From the NCBI RefSeq assembly GCF_009363275.1, contig NZ_CP045324.1, forward strand, positions 1,364,001 to 1,428,000: a stretch of DNA of 64,000 bases, written 5' to 3'. The DNA comes from Marinobacter sp. THAF197a (lineage in GTDB: Bacteria; Pseudomonadota; Gammaproteobacteria; Pseudomonadales; Oleiphilaceae). Shown piece by piece: positions 16,839 through 27,621 of this stretch. Below the pieces are notes generated by a model. That model was given only the letters and a program-made list of their open reading frames with translations. It was not told the DNA's origin and did not search any database. The position numbers and the translations under genes were made by a program. Each line of letters opens with the position of its first letter. Position 1 is the first letter of the stretch.

Positions 16839-19800
16839 TCAGTCTGGGTCCACTATTGAGATAGAAGTATCAGGGCGCTCAGTGTCGCCTGTGTCCACCG
16901 CGACAACAGCTCCGTTTGTTGCGATCAGACTGAGAGTTTGGAGAACCATCTGGCTGAAGGTTGCATTTGCAAGATCTGCGGATCCCGGAATGTCGTCACC
17001 GTTCTGATCTTTTTTCGCTGACGGCAGCACCGGCGTGCTGTGCTGGGCAAGTGAGGTGAACTTGACGTAAGCCGGCAAATCAACACCGCCTGTGTCGCTG
17101 CTCGCAACCCTATTCGCGCCAATCAGCTCGCTAAGCGGGGTGGAGCCAGAGAGCGGCGCCTTTGAGGATTGCATATCCACCATGACAATCTGGCCGCCCA
17201 CTTCACCGGGGAATGAGCCGTTGAGATTGTTTACCCGGCCGTCATTGATGGTTGTTGTATCGCCGTCCACTTCAGAGATGACAGAATTCTGAAGGTCCGC
17301 AACAAAGTTGACCGGGTCAACGGAGTCTATCGCGTGCTGAAGAACGTTAAAATACGTCTGCAGGCCAGCATCCTGTTGCGTCAAACCGGTCTGGGCGGAT
17401 AGCCCGCCGACGATGGTTGGGCCGAACACTGGTGAGTTTTCCAGCATACGAACGACGCCACCCACCGGGGTCAGCAGGTTGGCGGCCTGAATTTCAAGGT
17501 CTGAACGACCTGAGGCATTGGTGGACGCAACGAAAGCTCCGCCGTTAATTGTGCCTAGCGAATGACCGACGAAATAAACGTTGGAGGCATCGAAGGCCGG
17601 TGCAATTGCGCCCACAGAAGCACGCACAGTCATCAAGTCGACAGATCCCTGGCGAAGGTTATCCCGAGAGCCCAGGAAATTGGTCAGGTTTATGAACAAG
17701 TCTCCAGACTCTCCTGCCGCGGCACTCGTGTCAAAACTCATCTTAATGATGTTGTTGAGATTGTCAGTGCCATAGCCAAAGTGTCGCTCTGTCGCTCCCT
17801 CTGCCGCAATGCCTTGACCGGTAAATGCAGGGGTAAGGCCAGGAATGGTACTGCCGGCTCGGGAAACCGTTCCAATGAGGATATTGGCATTCTGAGCCGG
17901 AATTCCAGCACCGGTCAATGTGTCGACATCGCCTTGTACAACGGCGTTGATCAGCGTTTCGTTGTTCCAGGTTCCGCTAGGCAGCTCAGCGCCAGATTCT
18001 GCTGCGGCCAGCAAGCTAGCGGCTAGCGTTTGCTGATCGCTAACAGAGAACGGAGATACACCGTGCAAGGGTTGATCTATTGCAACCACTGCGACACCGT
18101 TCGCTGCGAGCGCACTACCGAATGTCAATGCTGCGCTGCGATCGGTCGTGATGCCATGCTGGTAAATGACCACCGGGAGTGAATCTGCGCTTTCCAGGTC
18201 GGCTCCGGATGGATACATGACCAGCATTGGCACGGTAATGTCCGCGTTCTTTCTCGGGAACGGGAACACGGCATTCACCACCTCTGACTTGCCAGTGCCT
18301 TGAGGAATGACCAGTCCTGCGTCTTCGAAAGCAGCGTTAAGGCCTGCAGCGAGTTGCGTATCCGCTTTCCAGAATTCGGTTCTGAGCGCGGCGCCACTCT
18401 GACTGCTAGGTACTCCTAAGAAGTAAGGCAGAGTGATTGAGCCCTGCGCAACCAGAACGTTGCTTGCTCCTGGAATGTTAGACAGCACGGCAGAGACAGC
18501 TGGCGCTGGCATTGCTGAACTGAAGTCGATTGAGGGTTCTGACGCCTTTGGTTCAGGAAATGTAATTCCTTGAGCCTGCAGACCACCTTTCAGAAGAATC
18601 CCGGCACATTGGAACTTATCAGGCACGGTGACAACCGGTTCGGCACTCACAACAAACGGCTCGGCATCACAAGATGCGAGCGCTGGATTAATTGAGCTGG
18701 GCTCAAACGCGCCCGAGGCGAGAGCCACTGCATCTTCAATTTCAGAGAAGCCGAAAGAGGCCAAAATACCCGGAAGTTGGGCGGCATAAATGTCATAGAA
18801 TGGCTGGAAGTCAGCTTTCGAGACTACACCGTCACCGTTCATATCCCACGTAGTGGCAGGGAGTGAGGGGGCATTTGGAACATTGTTCTCGTTGAGAAGG
18901 AGGAAGTGTGCCCCTCTCGCACGCTTAGCAGCTCCAGTGGTTACCGACAGTCTTAACTGGTCCTCGATCCATTGAGCTGGGTTAGCTATGTACTGAAGGA
19001 CTTTTTTGTCGTTAGACGTCGTAAAGCTATATGCTAAGGCGATATTTTCTAACTCAATTTCGGCGCCGCCGAAATTCGATCTGAGGCCACTAATTGCTGA
19101 CTTTGCGGTGGGCTCCCAGAAGTTCTGGATTAGATTGCGGACGGCGTCAACACTTGGGCCAAGTACTAAATCACTTTTGAGCTCTGTGTAGGCGGGTGAG
19201 CTTACGATAGGCTCTCCATTGCTATCCAGAATTTCCTTGGTAAGTGCAACCACATAACGTTTGTAAGGATCCAGTGGCTTGGTTGGCAAAATTCGGATGT
19301 AATCGGTGCCACTAAGTGGCTTTACTTCAACCTCGAAATCGAAGAATAGGTCTCCGTCCGGCACTTCGCTTGCTCGAAGGCCTCGCAGTGGGTCCCCACT
19401 GGCGTAATCTAGCTCGATCACAAATACGTTCTGCGCTAATACTGCTTGAACGTCTGCGGCTGGATCCGATGAAGTTCCCGTTTGAAGTCGGCCCAGTGCC
19501 TCGAGGTCAGGCCCAATAACTGATTCAGCGTCAATCGACTGGTTGAACTTTAAGTCGATGGGGGCAACTGTTGATGCACCGCTAAGACCGTTCAGTGCAG
19601 TGGTTACGGGGGGCTGTGTGTCGCCAACCGCAAAAGAACCGTCACCCACGTTTGCATAAATCAAATCATTCGGAATTGGCAGGTCGGACACTGCCGGGAA
19701 CGGATCGAACACCGGCCAGGTTTTGCCCTCAAATTGAGCAAGGAAGTCAGCTCGGTTTTTATCCTGACTGATCTTATAATCCGGATTCGCATTACCCCCA

Positions 19801-19877
19801 TCGCCGGCGCTATCGAAGCAACCAGTCAACCCAAGGGAAGAAGCCACGGCAAGACTTATTAGAGTTTTCTTGAACAT
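16839..19877 (-). CDS. VolA/Pla-1/cef-family surface lipase lipoprotein
   Basis: A large lipoprotein of 1012 residues with signal MFKKTLISLAVASSLGLTGC and lipobox LTGC. It has the family's N-terminal lipase domain (FPVFDPFPAVSDLPIPND-like region) and an alpha/beta-hydrolase domain whose nucleophile elbow is GHSLG. VVIYQHGITTDRSA is the oxyanion-side segment. The family includes Vibrio VolA, a surface lysophospholipase that releases fatty acids for growth. The start at 19877 is chosen because the signal peptide begins there, with AAGG upstream. The open frame runs 46 codons further back without support. A calcium-binding-like stretch DMNGDGVVSKADF is visible. Confidence 0.88.
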   Translation of the reverse strand: MFKKTLISLAVASSLGLTGCFDSAGDGGNANPDYKISQDKNRADFLAQFEGKTWPVFDPFPAVSDLPIPNDLIYANVGDGSFAVGDTQPPVTTALNGLSGASTVAPIDLKFNQSIDAESVIGPDLEALGRLQTGTSSDPAADVQAVLAQNVFVIELDYASGDPLRGLRASEVPDGDLFFDFEVEVKPLSGTDYIRILPTKPLDPYKRYVVALTKEILDSNGEPIVSSPAYTELKSDLVLGPSVDAVRNLIQNFWEPTAKSAISGLRSNFGGAEIELENIALAYSFTTSNDKKVLQYIANPAQWIEDQLRLSVTTGAAKRARGAHFLLLNENNVPNAPSLPATTWDMNGDGVVSKADFQPFYDIYAAQLPGILASFGFSEIEDAVALASGAFEPSSINPALASCDAEPFVVSAEPVVTVPDKFQCAGILLKGGLQAQGITFPEPKASEPSIDFSSAMPAPAVSAVLSNIPGASNVLVAQGSITLPYFLGVPSSQSGAALRTEFWKADTQLAAGLNAAFEDAGLVIPQGTGKSEVVNAVFPFPRKNADITVPMLVMYPSGADLESADSLPVVIYQHGITTDRSAALTFGSALAANGVAVVAIDQPLHGVSPFSVSDQQTLAASLLAAAESGAELPSGTWNNETLINAVVQGDVDTLTGAGIPAQNANILIGTVSRAGSTIPGLTPAFTGQGIAAEGATERHFGYGTDNLNNIIKMSFDTSAAAGESGDLFINLTNFLGSRDNLRQGSVDLMTVRASVGAIAPAFDASNVYFVGHSLGTINGGAFVASTNASGRSDLEIQAANLLTPVGGVVRMLENSPVFGPTIVGGLSAQTGLTQQDAGLQTYFNVLQHAIDSVDPVNFVADLQNSVISEVDGDTTTINDGRVNNLNGSFPGEVGGQIVMVDMQSSKAPLSGSTPLSELIGANRVASSDTGGVDLPAYVKFTSLAQHSTPVLPSAKKDQNGDDIPGSADLANATFSQMVLQTLSLIATNGAVVAVDTGDTERPDTSISIVDPD

Positions 19878-20254
19878 GGGTGGAACCTTTTCCTGTTGTT
19901 GTGTCGTTATATCCGGCGTAGACGGAACCGGTCGGCCCCTGAATTCCGTGCTTTTGCCTGTTCTGCTTTTATGAATTCGTTCGTTGTCTGAAATTGTAGC
20001 CAGCACTTGAGCCAATTTCTGTAGCTTTGACTATAGCGACAGTCTGGCAAGTGTTGATCAGCCAAAAGTGTGATTCTGCTTTCGGAATCCCTCCCCGCAC
20101 AGTCGGAGTGGCCTTTCTGAAAAATAGTGGGCACTGGCGGGTTTGTCGAGTCCTATCGGGTTCATTTCTGGTAAACTCACGCTTCCTTATATAAGCAGGG
20201 GCTGCCTGGGTGGCTCCGCACACTTCCGATAATCAGAAAGCTGATGAGGCGACT
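19878..20254. other. Divergent promoter region, lipase and fumarase
   Basis: 377 bases without a credible gene. It should hold both divergent promoters. A possible extended -10 (TGGTAAACT near 20170) faces fumarase, but its -35 is unclear. No operator is recognised. Confidence 0.5.
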
Positions 20255-21769
20255 ATGACCACTGTTATCCGCCAGGACGACCTGATCGAAAGCGTAGCCG
20301 ATGCGCTGCAGTTTATTTCCTACTATCACCCCAAGGATTTTATCCAGGCTGTGTACGAAGCCTATCAGCGCGAAGAGTCCCAGGCCGCCAAGGATGCCAT
20401 GGCCCAGATCCTGATTAATTCCCGGATGTGTGCCCAGGGCCACCGCCCGATCTGCCAGGATACCGGCATCGTGACCGTGTTCGTGAATATTGGTATGGAT
20501 GTGAAATTCGAGTGCGACATGCCGCTGGATGACGTGATCAACGAAGGCGTCCGCCGTGCTTACACCCACCCGGACAATGTTCTTCGTGCCTCTGTGCTGG
20601 CAGATCCGGATGGCAAGCGCCAGAACACCAAAGACAACACGCCTGCCATCATTCACTACAAGATGGTGCCGGGTAACACGGTAGACGTTCATGTGGCGGC
20701 CAAGGGCGGCGGCTCGGAAGCCAAATCCAAATTTGCCATGCTGAATCCGTCTGATTCAGTGGTGGACTGGGTGCTGAAGATGGTGCCGCAGATGGGTGCC
20801 GGCTGGTGTCCGCCTGGTATGCTGGGTATTGGTATTGGCGGTACTGCCGAGAAGGCGATGGAGCTGGCGAAAGAAGCCCTTCTGGATCCGATCGATATTC
20901 ACGACCTGCAGGCCCGTGGTGCGTCCAACCGCTCTGAAGAGCTGCGCCTGGAGTTGTTTGAGAAGGTGAACGAGCTGGGTATCGGCGCCCAGGGGCTGGG
21001 TGGTCTGACCACGGTTCTGGATGTGAAAGTTAAGGATTTCCCGACACACGCGGCCAACAAGCCGGTGGCGATTATTCCGAACTGTGCGGCTACCCGTCAC
21101 GCGCACTTTGTGCTGGATGGCTCTGGTCCGTCTCTGCAGACTCCGCCGAGCCTGGACGACTGGCCGGAAATCACCTGGGAAGTGGGTGAGAACGTTCGCC
21201 GTGTGAACCTGGACACCGTGACTCCGGAAGACGTCAAAGACTGGCAGCCCGGTGAAACCGTTCTGCTGTCTGGCAAGATGCTGACCGGCCGTGATGCTGC
21301 TCATAAGAAGATGGTAGACATGATCGAGCGGGGCGAAGAGCTGCCGGTGGATCTGAAAGGCCGCTTCATCTATTACGTAGGCCCGGTTGATCCGGTGCGC
21401 GAAGAGGTGGTTGGCCCGGCTGGCCCCACCACGGCCACCCGTATGGACAAGTTCACCGACACCATGCTGGAGAAAACCGGCCTGACCGGCATGATCGGTA
21501 AAGCCGAGCGTGGCCAGGTCGCCATTGACGCAATCAAGAAGCACGGCGCGGTATACCTGATGGCGGTGGGCGGTGCGGCTTACCTGGTGTCCAAGGCGAT
21601 CAAAGGTGCCGAGGTGGTGGCCTTCGAAGAGCTGGGAATGGAAGCCATCTACGAGTTCGAAGTGGAAGATATGCCGGTAACCGTAGCGGTGGATTCCCGC
21701 GGCAGCTCCGTGCACCAGACCGGCCCGGTCGAGTGGCACGACAAGATCATTGCTGCCAAAGCGGTTTGA
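20255..21769 (+). CDS. Class I fumarate hydratase
   Basis: A 504-residue iron-sulfur fumarase of the FumA/FumB type, catalysing fumarate to malate in the TCA cycle. The N-terminal alpha domain includes RPICQDTGIV, PNCAATRH and GWCPPGMLGIGIGG, which hold cluster cysteines. The beta domain has GKMLTGRDAAHKK and YYVGPVDP. The start at 20255 (MTTVIRQDD) follows GAGG; the 15-codon upstream extension is unsupported. The cytosolic [4Fe-4S] cluster makes it oxidation-sensitive, unlike class II FumC. Both length and motifs are intact. Confidence 0.93.
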   Translation: MTTVIRQDDLIESVADALQFISYYHPKDFIQAVYEAYQREESQAAKDAMAQILINSRMCAQGHRPICQDTGIVTVFVNIGMDVKFECDMPLDDVINEGVRRAYTHPDNVLRASVLADPDGKRQNTKDNTPAIIHYKMVPGNTVDVHVAAKGGGSEAKSKFAMLNPSDSVVDWVLKMVPQMGAGWCPPGMLGIGIGGTAEKAMELAKEALLDPIDIHDLQARGASNRSEELRLELFEKVNELGIGAQGLGGLTTVLDVKVKDFPTHAANKPVAIIPNCAATRHAHFVLDGSGPSLQTPPSLDDWPEITWEVGENVRRVNLDTVTPEDVKDWQPGETVLLSGKMLTGRDAAHKKMVDMIERGEELPVDLKGRFIYYVGPVDPVREEVVGPAGPTTATRMDKFTDTMLEKTGLTGMIGKAERGQVAIDAIKKHGAVYLMAVGGAAYLVSKAIKGAEVVAFEELGMEAIYEFEVEDMPVTVAVDSRGSSVHQTGPVEWHDKIIAAKAV

Positions 21770-21789
21770 TCTGAGTCTTTGTTAGTCTC

Positions 21790-21826
21790 AGTGGCAGCCT
21801 TGAGTGTTCGGCTCAGGGCTGCCACT
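21790..21826. terminator. Hairpin between convergent fumarase and atl
   Basis: A 15-pair stem (AGTGGCAGCCTTGAG/CTCAGGGCTGCCACT, one G-T pair) with a 7-base loop, overlapping the end of the atl gene. There is no T-run, so intrinsic termination is uncertain. Confidence 0.4.
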
Positions 21827-22136
21827 GAAAGTCCTTCATCTTTACCTTTCCTTTATACACCTCAACGCCTTCCAGTCTCAGCTTCTCGGTTTGAAGCTGG
21901 CAGGTTTCTGTGCCTTCAGGAAAAGCGATCTGGCCGTTGCTACGGATAACCCGGTGCCAGGGGATGCTGTGGCCGGCAGGCAGTTTGCCCAGTGCCCGGC
22001 CAACAAAACGCGCCTGCCGGCCCAGGCCGGCCATGGCGGCGACCTGGCCGTAGCTGGCCACCCTTCCTTGCGGAATGGCGGCCACTACCTGCCAGATCTT
22101 TTGCTCTTTTGTCGGTTCTTTGTCGAACTCGTCCAT
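21813..22136 (-). CDS. Alkyltransferase-like protein (Atl/YbaZ type)
   Basis: A 107-residue MGMT-fold protein. The active-site motif reads PWHRV, with tryptophan replacing the acceptor cysteine of O6-methylguanine methyltransferases (PCHRV). It therefore cannot transfer alkyl groups. Proteins of this type bind O6-alkylguanine, flip the base and direct the lesion to nucleotide excision repair. GQVAAMAGLGRQARFVGRAL is the DNA-binding helix-turn-helix, with the arginine finger. Length is normal for Atl proteins. Confidence 0.88.
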   Translation of the reverse strand: MDEFDKEPTKEQKIWQVVAAIPQGRVASYGQVAAMAGLGRQARFVGRALGKLPAGHSIPWHRVIRSNGQIAFPEGTETCQLQTEKLRLEGVEVYKGKVKMKDFQWQP

Positions 22137-22159
22137 TCAGAGCCTCATGCGTCTGCGCA

Positions 22160-22921
22160 CTAGAGACGCAGGGCGCCGTCTACTTCGATCATACGTCCGG
22201 AGACATAGTCGTTCTCGAAGATGAACGCCACGGCAGAGGCAATCTCTTCGGGCTTGCCCATGCGCTTGAGCGGGATGCCGGCGGTCATTTTCTCCAGGGC
22301 TTCCGGTTTCATGGAGGCGGTCATTTCGGTTTCGATGAAGCCGGGGGCGATGCCCATGCAGCGGATGCCATAGCGGGCCAGCTCTTTGGCCCAGACCGGC
22401 ACCAGGGCCGATACGCCAGCCTTGGCGGCGGAGTAGTTGCTCTGGCCCATGTTGCCAGCGCGGGAGATGGAGGCGATGTTGATGATGGCGCCCTGGTCAC
22501 CGTTTTCGATCATGCGGGTGGCGGCTTCGCGGCCGCACAGGAACACGCCGGTGAGGTTTACATCAATGACGGACTGCCACTGGGCCAGTTCCATGCGTTT
22601 TTCCAGTTTGCCGTCTTTGAATTTCACCATCAGGCCGTCGCGCAGAATGCCGGCGTTGTTCACCAGGCCGTTCAGGTGGCCAAAGTCGTTGATGATGGCC
22701 TGGAAGGTTTTCTCAACATCGTCTTCTTTAGCGACGTTGCAGACATAGGTTTTGGCATCGCCACCGGCTTTTTGGCAGGCGTCGGCGGCTTCCGCCAGTT
22801 TGTCTTCCATCAGGTCGATGAGGGCGAGTTTGGCGCCTTTGGCTGCCAGGTACTCTGCCATGGCGCGGCCGAGGCCCTGGCCGCCGCCGGTGATTGCGAT
22901 CACGGAATCTTGAAGTTTCAT
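22160..22921 (-). CDS. FabG-like short-chain dehydrogenase/reductase
   Basis: A 253-residue classical SDR with TGGGQGLG at residues 11-18, NNAG near 87, the active-site Ser in IASISR, and YSAAKAG. The C-terminus SGRMIEVDGALRL is typical of the family. It resembles 3-oxoacyl-ACP reductases used in lipid metabolism, but the genuine fabG of the fatty acid cluster is elsewhere, so I leave the symbol empty. It is divergent from fxsA. Confidence 0.85.
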   Translation of the reverse strand: MKLQDSVIAITGGGQGLGRAMAEYLAAKGAKLALIDLMEDKLAEAADACQKAGGDAKTYVCNVAKEDDVEKTFQAIINDFGHLNGLVNNAGILRDGLMVKFKDGKLEKRMELAQWQSVIDVNLTGVFLCGREAATRMIENGDQGAIINIASISRAGNMGQSNYSAAKAGVSALVPVWAKELARYGIRCMGIAPGFIETEMTASMKPEALEKMTAGIPLKRMGKPEEIASAVAFIFENDYVSGRMIEVDGALRL

Positions 22922-22993
22922 GGTTTGCCCTAATTAAGTTCAGAGGTGGTTTACGTTCTCTGTGTGTCTGCATCGTTTTTATAAGGAGGCATT

Positions 22994-23563
22994 TTGCCCG
23001 TTTTCCTATTTCTTTTCATTATTATGCCCATCGCTGAGATGGTGGTTCTGATCAAGGTCGGCGGCCTGATCGGGGTGTTGAACACCATCGGGCTGGTGCT
23101 GCTGACCGCCGTCATTGGCGCCTGGCTATTGCGTCAGCAGGGGCTGGCTACGTTGTTGCGGGCGAACCAGCGGTTGAACAGCGGCGAATTGCCGGCAAAG
23201 GAAGTGGCCGAGGGGCTGATTCTGGCCGTGGGCGGGGCCTTGTTGCTGACACCGGGGTTTATTACCGATGCGGTGGGGTTTGCCTGTTTGTTGCCGGGGT
23301 CCCGGCACTGGCTCGCGGCGAAGGCTTTGAAGCGAATGACGGTAGCCGGCCAGAGTCGGAGCTTTTATTTTGGTACAGGCGGTGGTGCCGGGCCATTCGG
23401 GCAGGGGCCGTTTGAAGGGCATGGACCGTTCGGGCCGCAGCGTCCGTTTGATCGGGATGCCAATGGCGACATTATTGAAGGCGAATATCAGGATCAGACG
23501 GAGAGCGATCGGGAACGCCTTGAGCGGGCACGGGAGCGCGGTGAGGGCGACGAAAAAAAGTGA
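22994..23563 (+). CDS. fxsA: FxsA family membrane protein
   Basis: A 189-residue protein with FxsA hallmarks: N-terminal FLFLFIIMPIAEMVVLIKVG, a second helix NTIGLVLLTAVIGAWLLRQQG, and LLLTPGFITDAVGF. The C-terminal 60 residues are glycine- and acid-rich and disordered. In E. coli overproduction of FxsA relieves phage exclusion by F; its normal role is unclear. The start is TTG, with AAGGAGG ending 4 bases upstream, a tight spacing. Like E. coli, it lies immediately upstream of groES. Confidence 0.88.
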   Translation: MPVFLFLFIIMPIAEMVVLIKVGGLIGVLNTIGLVLLTAVIGAWLLRQQGLATLLRANQRLNSGELPAKEVAEGLILAVGGALLLTPGFITDAVGFACLLPGSRHWLAAKALKRMTVAGQSRSFYFGTGGGAGPFGQGPFEGHGPFGPQRPFDRDANGDIIEGEYQDQTESDRERLERARERGEGDEKK

Positions 23564-23583
23564 AATTTTTTTCGCTCTGGGTG

Positions 23584-23610
23584 TTGAAAACGTTGGTGGC
23601 AACCCCATTA
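23584..23610 (+). promoter_or_regulatory. Sigma-32 heat-shock promoter of groES-groEL
   Basis: TTGAAA (23584-23589), 13-base spacer, CCCCATTA (23603-23610). This nearly matches the sigma-32 consensus CTTGAAA-N11-16-CCCCATNT. It lies about 150 bases upstream of groES. No CIRCE palindrome is seen, so control is by RpoH rather than HrcA. Confidence 0.88.
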
Positions 23611-23759
23611 ACTCACCACAGATTCGTCTCGGGCTGAAAACTGCTGTCTATCAGTGGCTTGGATGCCGAGGCAATTTGTCCGGTCCGGGGTTCCGGCCAG
23701 ACACTTTTAACATGCAATTGTCATTGCCACATTAATCTGACTATTGGAGAAACCGAGCA

Positions 23760-24047
23760 ATGAAAATTCGTCCGCTACACGATCGTGTTGTCGTACGCCG
23801 TAAGGAAGAAGAAGAGAAAACTGCGGGTGGCATCGTGCTGCCGGGTAACGCCAAAGAGAAGCCCTCCCAGGGTGAGGTAGTTGCTGTGGGCAATGGCCGT
23901 ATTCTGGATAACGGCGAAACCCGTGCACTGGCGGTCAAGGTGGGTGACACCGTGGTCTTCGGTCAGTATGCCGGTAACACCGTAAAGGTTGACGGTGAAG
24001 AGCTGCTCATCATGAGCGAAAGCGAAATCTACGGCGTGCTTGAGTGA
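23760..24047 (+). CDS. groES: Co-chaperonin GroES
   Basis: A 95-residue GroES with the standard MKIRPLHDRVVV start, the mobile loop containing GGIVLP, and EDLLIM-like LLIMSESEIYGV end. It caps GroEL and helps folding. It is first in the two-gene operon under a sigma-32 promoter, with GGAG seven bases upstream of ATG. Confidence 0.97.
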   Translation: MKIRPLHDRVVVRRKEEEEKTAGGIVLPGNAKEKPSQGEVVAVGNGRILDNGETRALAVKVGDTVVFGQYAGNTVKVDGEELLIMSESEIYGVLE

Positions 24048-24123
24048 TCGCATCAGCGATAAGTACGAACGCTCATTAATCCGATCTTATTCAACTTCGG
24101 TTTAACGAACAGGAATAGAAGAC

Positions 24124-25773
<1,650 letters not shown>

Positions 25774-25830
25774 TGCCGGCCAGGTCCCGACCAGATCTCA
25801 GTTTCTGAGGTCTGGCCCGATCTACCCCTG

Positions 25831-25868
25831 AAAAACCCCGCGCTGGTTCACACTGGTGCGGGGTTTTT
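25831..25868 (+). terminator. Terminator of groES-groEL
   Basis: A-run, stem CCCCGC (25836-25841)/GCGGGG (25858-25863), then GTTTTTC. It lies about 60 bases after the groEL stop. Confidence 0.88.
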
Positions 25869-25941
25869 CGTTATTTTTGTCATGAACTTGCCTAATGGCT
25901 TTGTTAGACTCGGTTACCCGTTCATTAACGTGCAAAACTCA

Positions 25942-26733
25942 ATGACTGAACCCCAAGCCAAGCCTTTCCTGCGCCCTGCCAAGATCCTGCTGCTGTTGCT
26001 GCTTGGCTTCCTGGGGTATGGGGTGGTGCTGGTGCTGTGGGTGCCGGCGGGGTGGGTTTGGCACCAGGCTTCCCGGCATGTCCAGTTACCGCCGCAGGTA
26101 GTGGTGCAACAGGTGTCGGGTAGGCTCTGGGATGGCGCCGCAGGCGTTGTGGTTGCCGGTTTTCCAGCCCGGGTGCAGTGGACGTTGGGGTGGCCCTCGC
26201 TGACCGGGTTGGAGTTACCGATTGGAATTTCCTTGGCGTCGTCACAATCCCGGGTGGAGGGAGCTGCTAGTATCGGTTGGCCGGGTAACCTGGATGTGAC
26301 GGCCCGCGGCCGGATAGCGGTCGAGGAATTCGAAGATCTGATTCGTCAGAGTGGCGGAGCCATGATTGAAGGGGACGTCAGTATCGATCGACTGCGTCTG
26401 GTCTTCGCGGATAACCGATTGCAGCAAGCCGACGGTGTCGGGCGCTGGAATGGCGGGCTGGTTACCTGGCCTATGGGGAATCAGACCGGGCAGGCAGAGT
26501 TCCCGCCTATGCAGGCCAATATAGATACCACCGAGGGTGGCGTTGCGTTGACGGTATCGGAGCAGGGCGGCGATGGCCCCGCCGCAGATGCCAGTATTCT
26601 TTGGGACGGCATGATGGAGCTCAGGGTGTATAAGCGCATGGTTGACCTGGCGCAGCAGCCATGGCCCGACAGTGCGCGCCCGGGTGATGTGGTGTTCCGG
26701 GTTCGTCAGCCAATACTGCCGGGAGGGTTCTGA
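25942..26733 (+). CDS. gspN: Type II secretion system protein GspN
   Basis: A 263-residue inner-membrane protein with one N-terminal helix (about 11-32) and a periplasmic domain. VQWTLGWPSLTGL and SGRLWDGAAGVV are typical of GspN. The start at 25942 (MTEPQAKPF) is preferred over an upstream ATG at 25882 that has no ribosome site. GspN is an accessory subunit, not always essential. It is followed one base later by gspC, so the genes are coupled. Confidence 0.85.
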   Translation: MTEPQAKPFLRPAKILLLLLLGFLGYGVVLVLWVPAGWVWHQASRHVQLPPQVVVQQVSGRLWDGAAGVVVAGFPARVQWTLGWPSLTGLELPIGISLASSQSRVEGAASIGWPGNLDVTARGRIAVEEFEDLIRQSGGAMIEGDVSIDRLRLVFADNRLQQADGVGRWNGGLVTWPMGNQTGQAEFPPMQANIDTTEGGVALTVSEQGGDGPAADASILWDGMMELRVYKRMVDLAQQPWPDSARPGDVVFRVRQPILPGGF

Positions 26734-26734
26734 C

Positions 26735-27589
26735 GTGGCAGGATTGGCAGTACATCATCAGGAGCGTCTATCCAGAGCCCTTGCAAACATTATTCTGGTC
26801 GCCCTGGTGCTTTATCTTAGTATTTCGGCGGCCAAACTGACCTGGCTGTATGCATGGTCTGATCGGCCGGTTCCGGATGTCCCGGCACAGTTGGGTGGCC
26901 AACCTGGCGCCCAGAACCGGGTACCCCAGGCTTCCATCGCCGGTTACGAATTCTTCGGCCGGCCAGAGCAGCAGGCCGGTGTGGCAGAGGTTGTTCGCCG
27001 CAGCGCACCGGAAACCGGGTTACGGTTGCGCCTCGAGGGGGTGCTGATAGGGCAGCGGCCGGAAGACTCCGGTGCTATAGTTGCCGGAAGCAATGGTGAA
27101 ACCGAGTATTACCGGGTAGGTGAAACCCTGCCTGGTAATGCAGAGCTGGCCGAGGTGGAATCAGACCGCATTCTGATTCGGCGTGGCGGCCGCTATGAGT
27201 CACTCGCATTTGAAGAACAGCTGGACTCTTCGGTAATGGTTGCGGACGCACCGGTTCAGGCGGCAGAATCGCCCGATGATTTCCTGGCCGGGGCCAGGCA
27301 GCAGCTGGATGCAGAAGGGGCTGCGGCATTGGCGGCTTATGGCTTACGGCCAGCGGATGACAGCGGCGCTTCTGGGTATGTGTACGATGGCTCCAACCCG
27401 ATGCTCAATGCGGTCAATCTGCGCCAGGGCGATGTCATTACTGCCATTAACGGTCAGCGCCTGGGTGATGTAGAACAGGATAAATCCCTGCTGGAAGACT
27501 GGCGTAGCCAGGCCCAGCTGGATATCGAGATAGAACGAGACGGCTCCATACTGACCGTTAGCTATGCCATACCCGAGCAGTGGCGCTGA
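26735..27589 (+). CDS. gspC: Type II secretion system protein GspC
   Basis: A 284-residue inner-membrane protein. The helix is at about 15-35 and the HR domain (TGLRLRLEGVLIG...) at about 90-170. The C-terminal PDZ-like domain (AYGLRPADD...NAVNLRQGDVITAINGQ) is at about 190-280. GspC links the inner-membrane platform to the secretin GspD. The start is the GTG at 26735 with GGGAGGG upstream; the longer open frame would run through gspN. Confidence 0.88.
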   Translation: MAGLAVHHQERLSRALANIILVALVLYLSISAAKLTWLYAWSDRPVPDVPAQLGGQPGAQNRVPQASIAGYEFFGRPEQQAGVAEVVRRSAPETGLRLRLEGVLIGQRPEDSGAIVAGSNGETEYYRVGETLPGNAELAEVESDRILIRRGGRYESLAFEEQLDSSVMVADAPVQAAESPDDFLAGARQQLDAEGAAALAAYGLRPADDSGASGYVYDGSNPMLNAVNLRQGDVITAINGQRLGDVEQDKSLLEDWRSQAQLDIEIERDGSILTVSYAIPEQWR

Positions 27590-27621
27590 TCGGGAACATT
27601 ACAACAGGACGATATCGCCAG

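Noticed and set aside
20756..21739. 327-codon open frame antisense to fumarase
   Set aside because: Histidine-rich composition with no family resemblance; it is a shadow of the fumarase gene.
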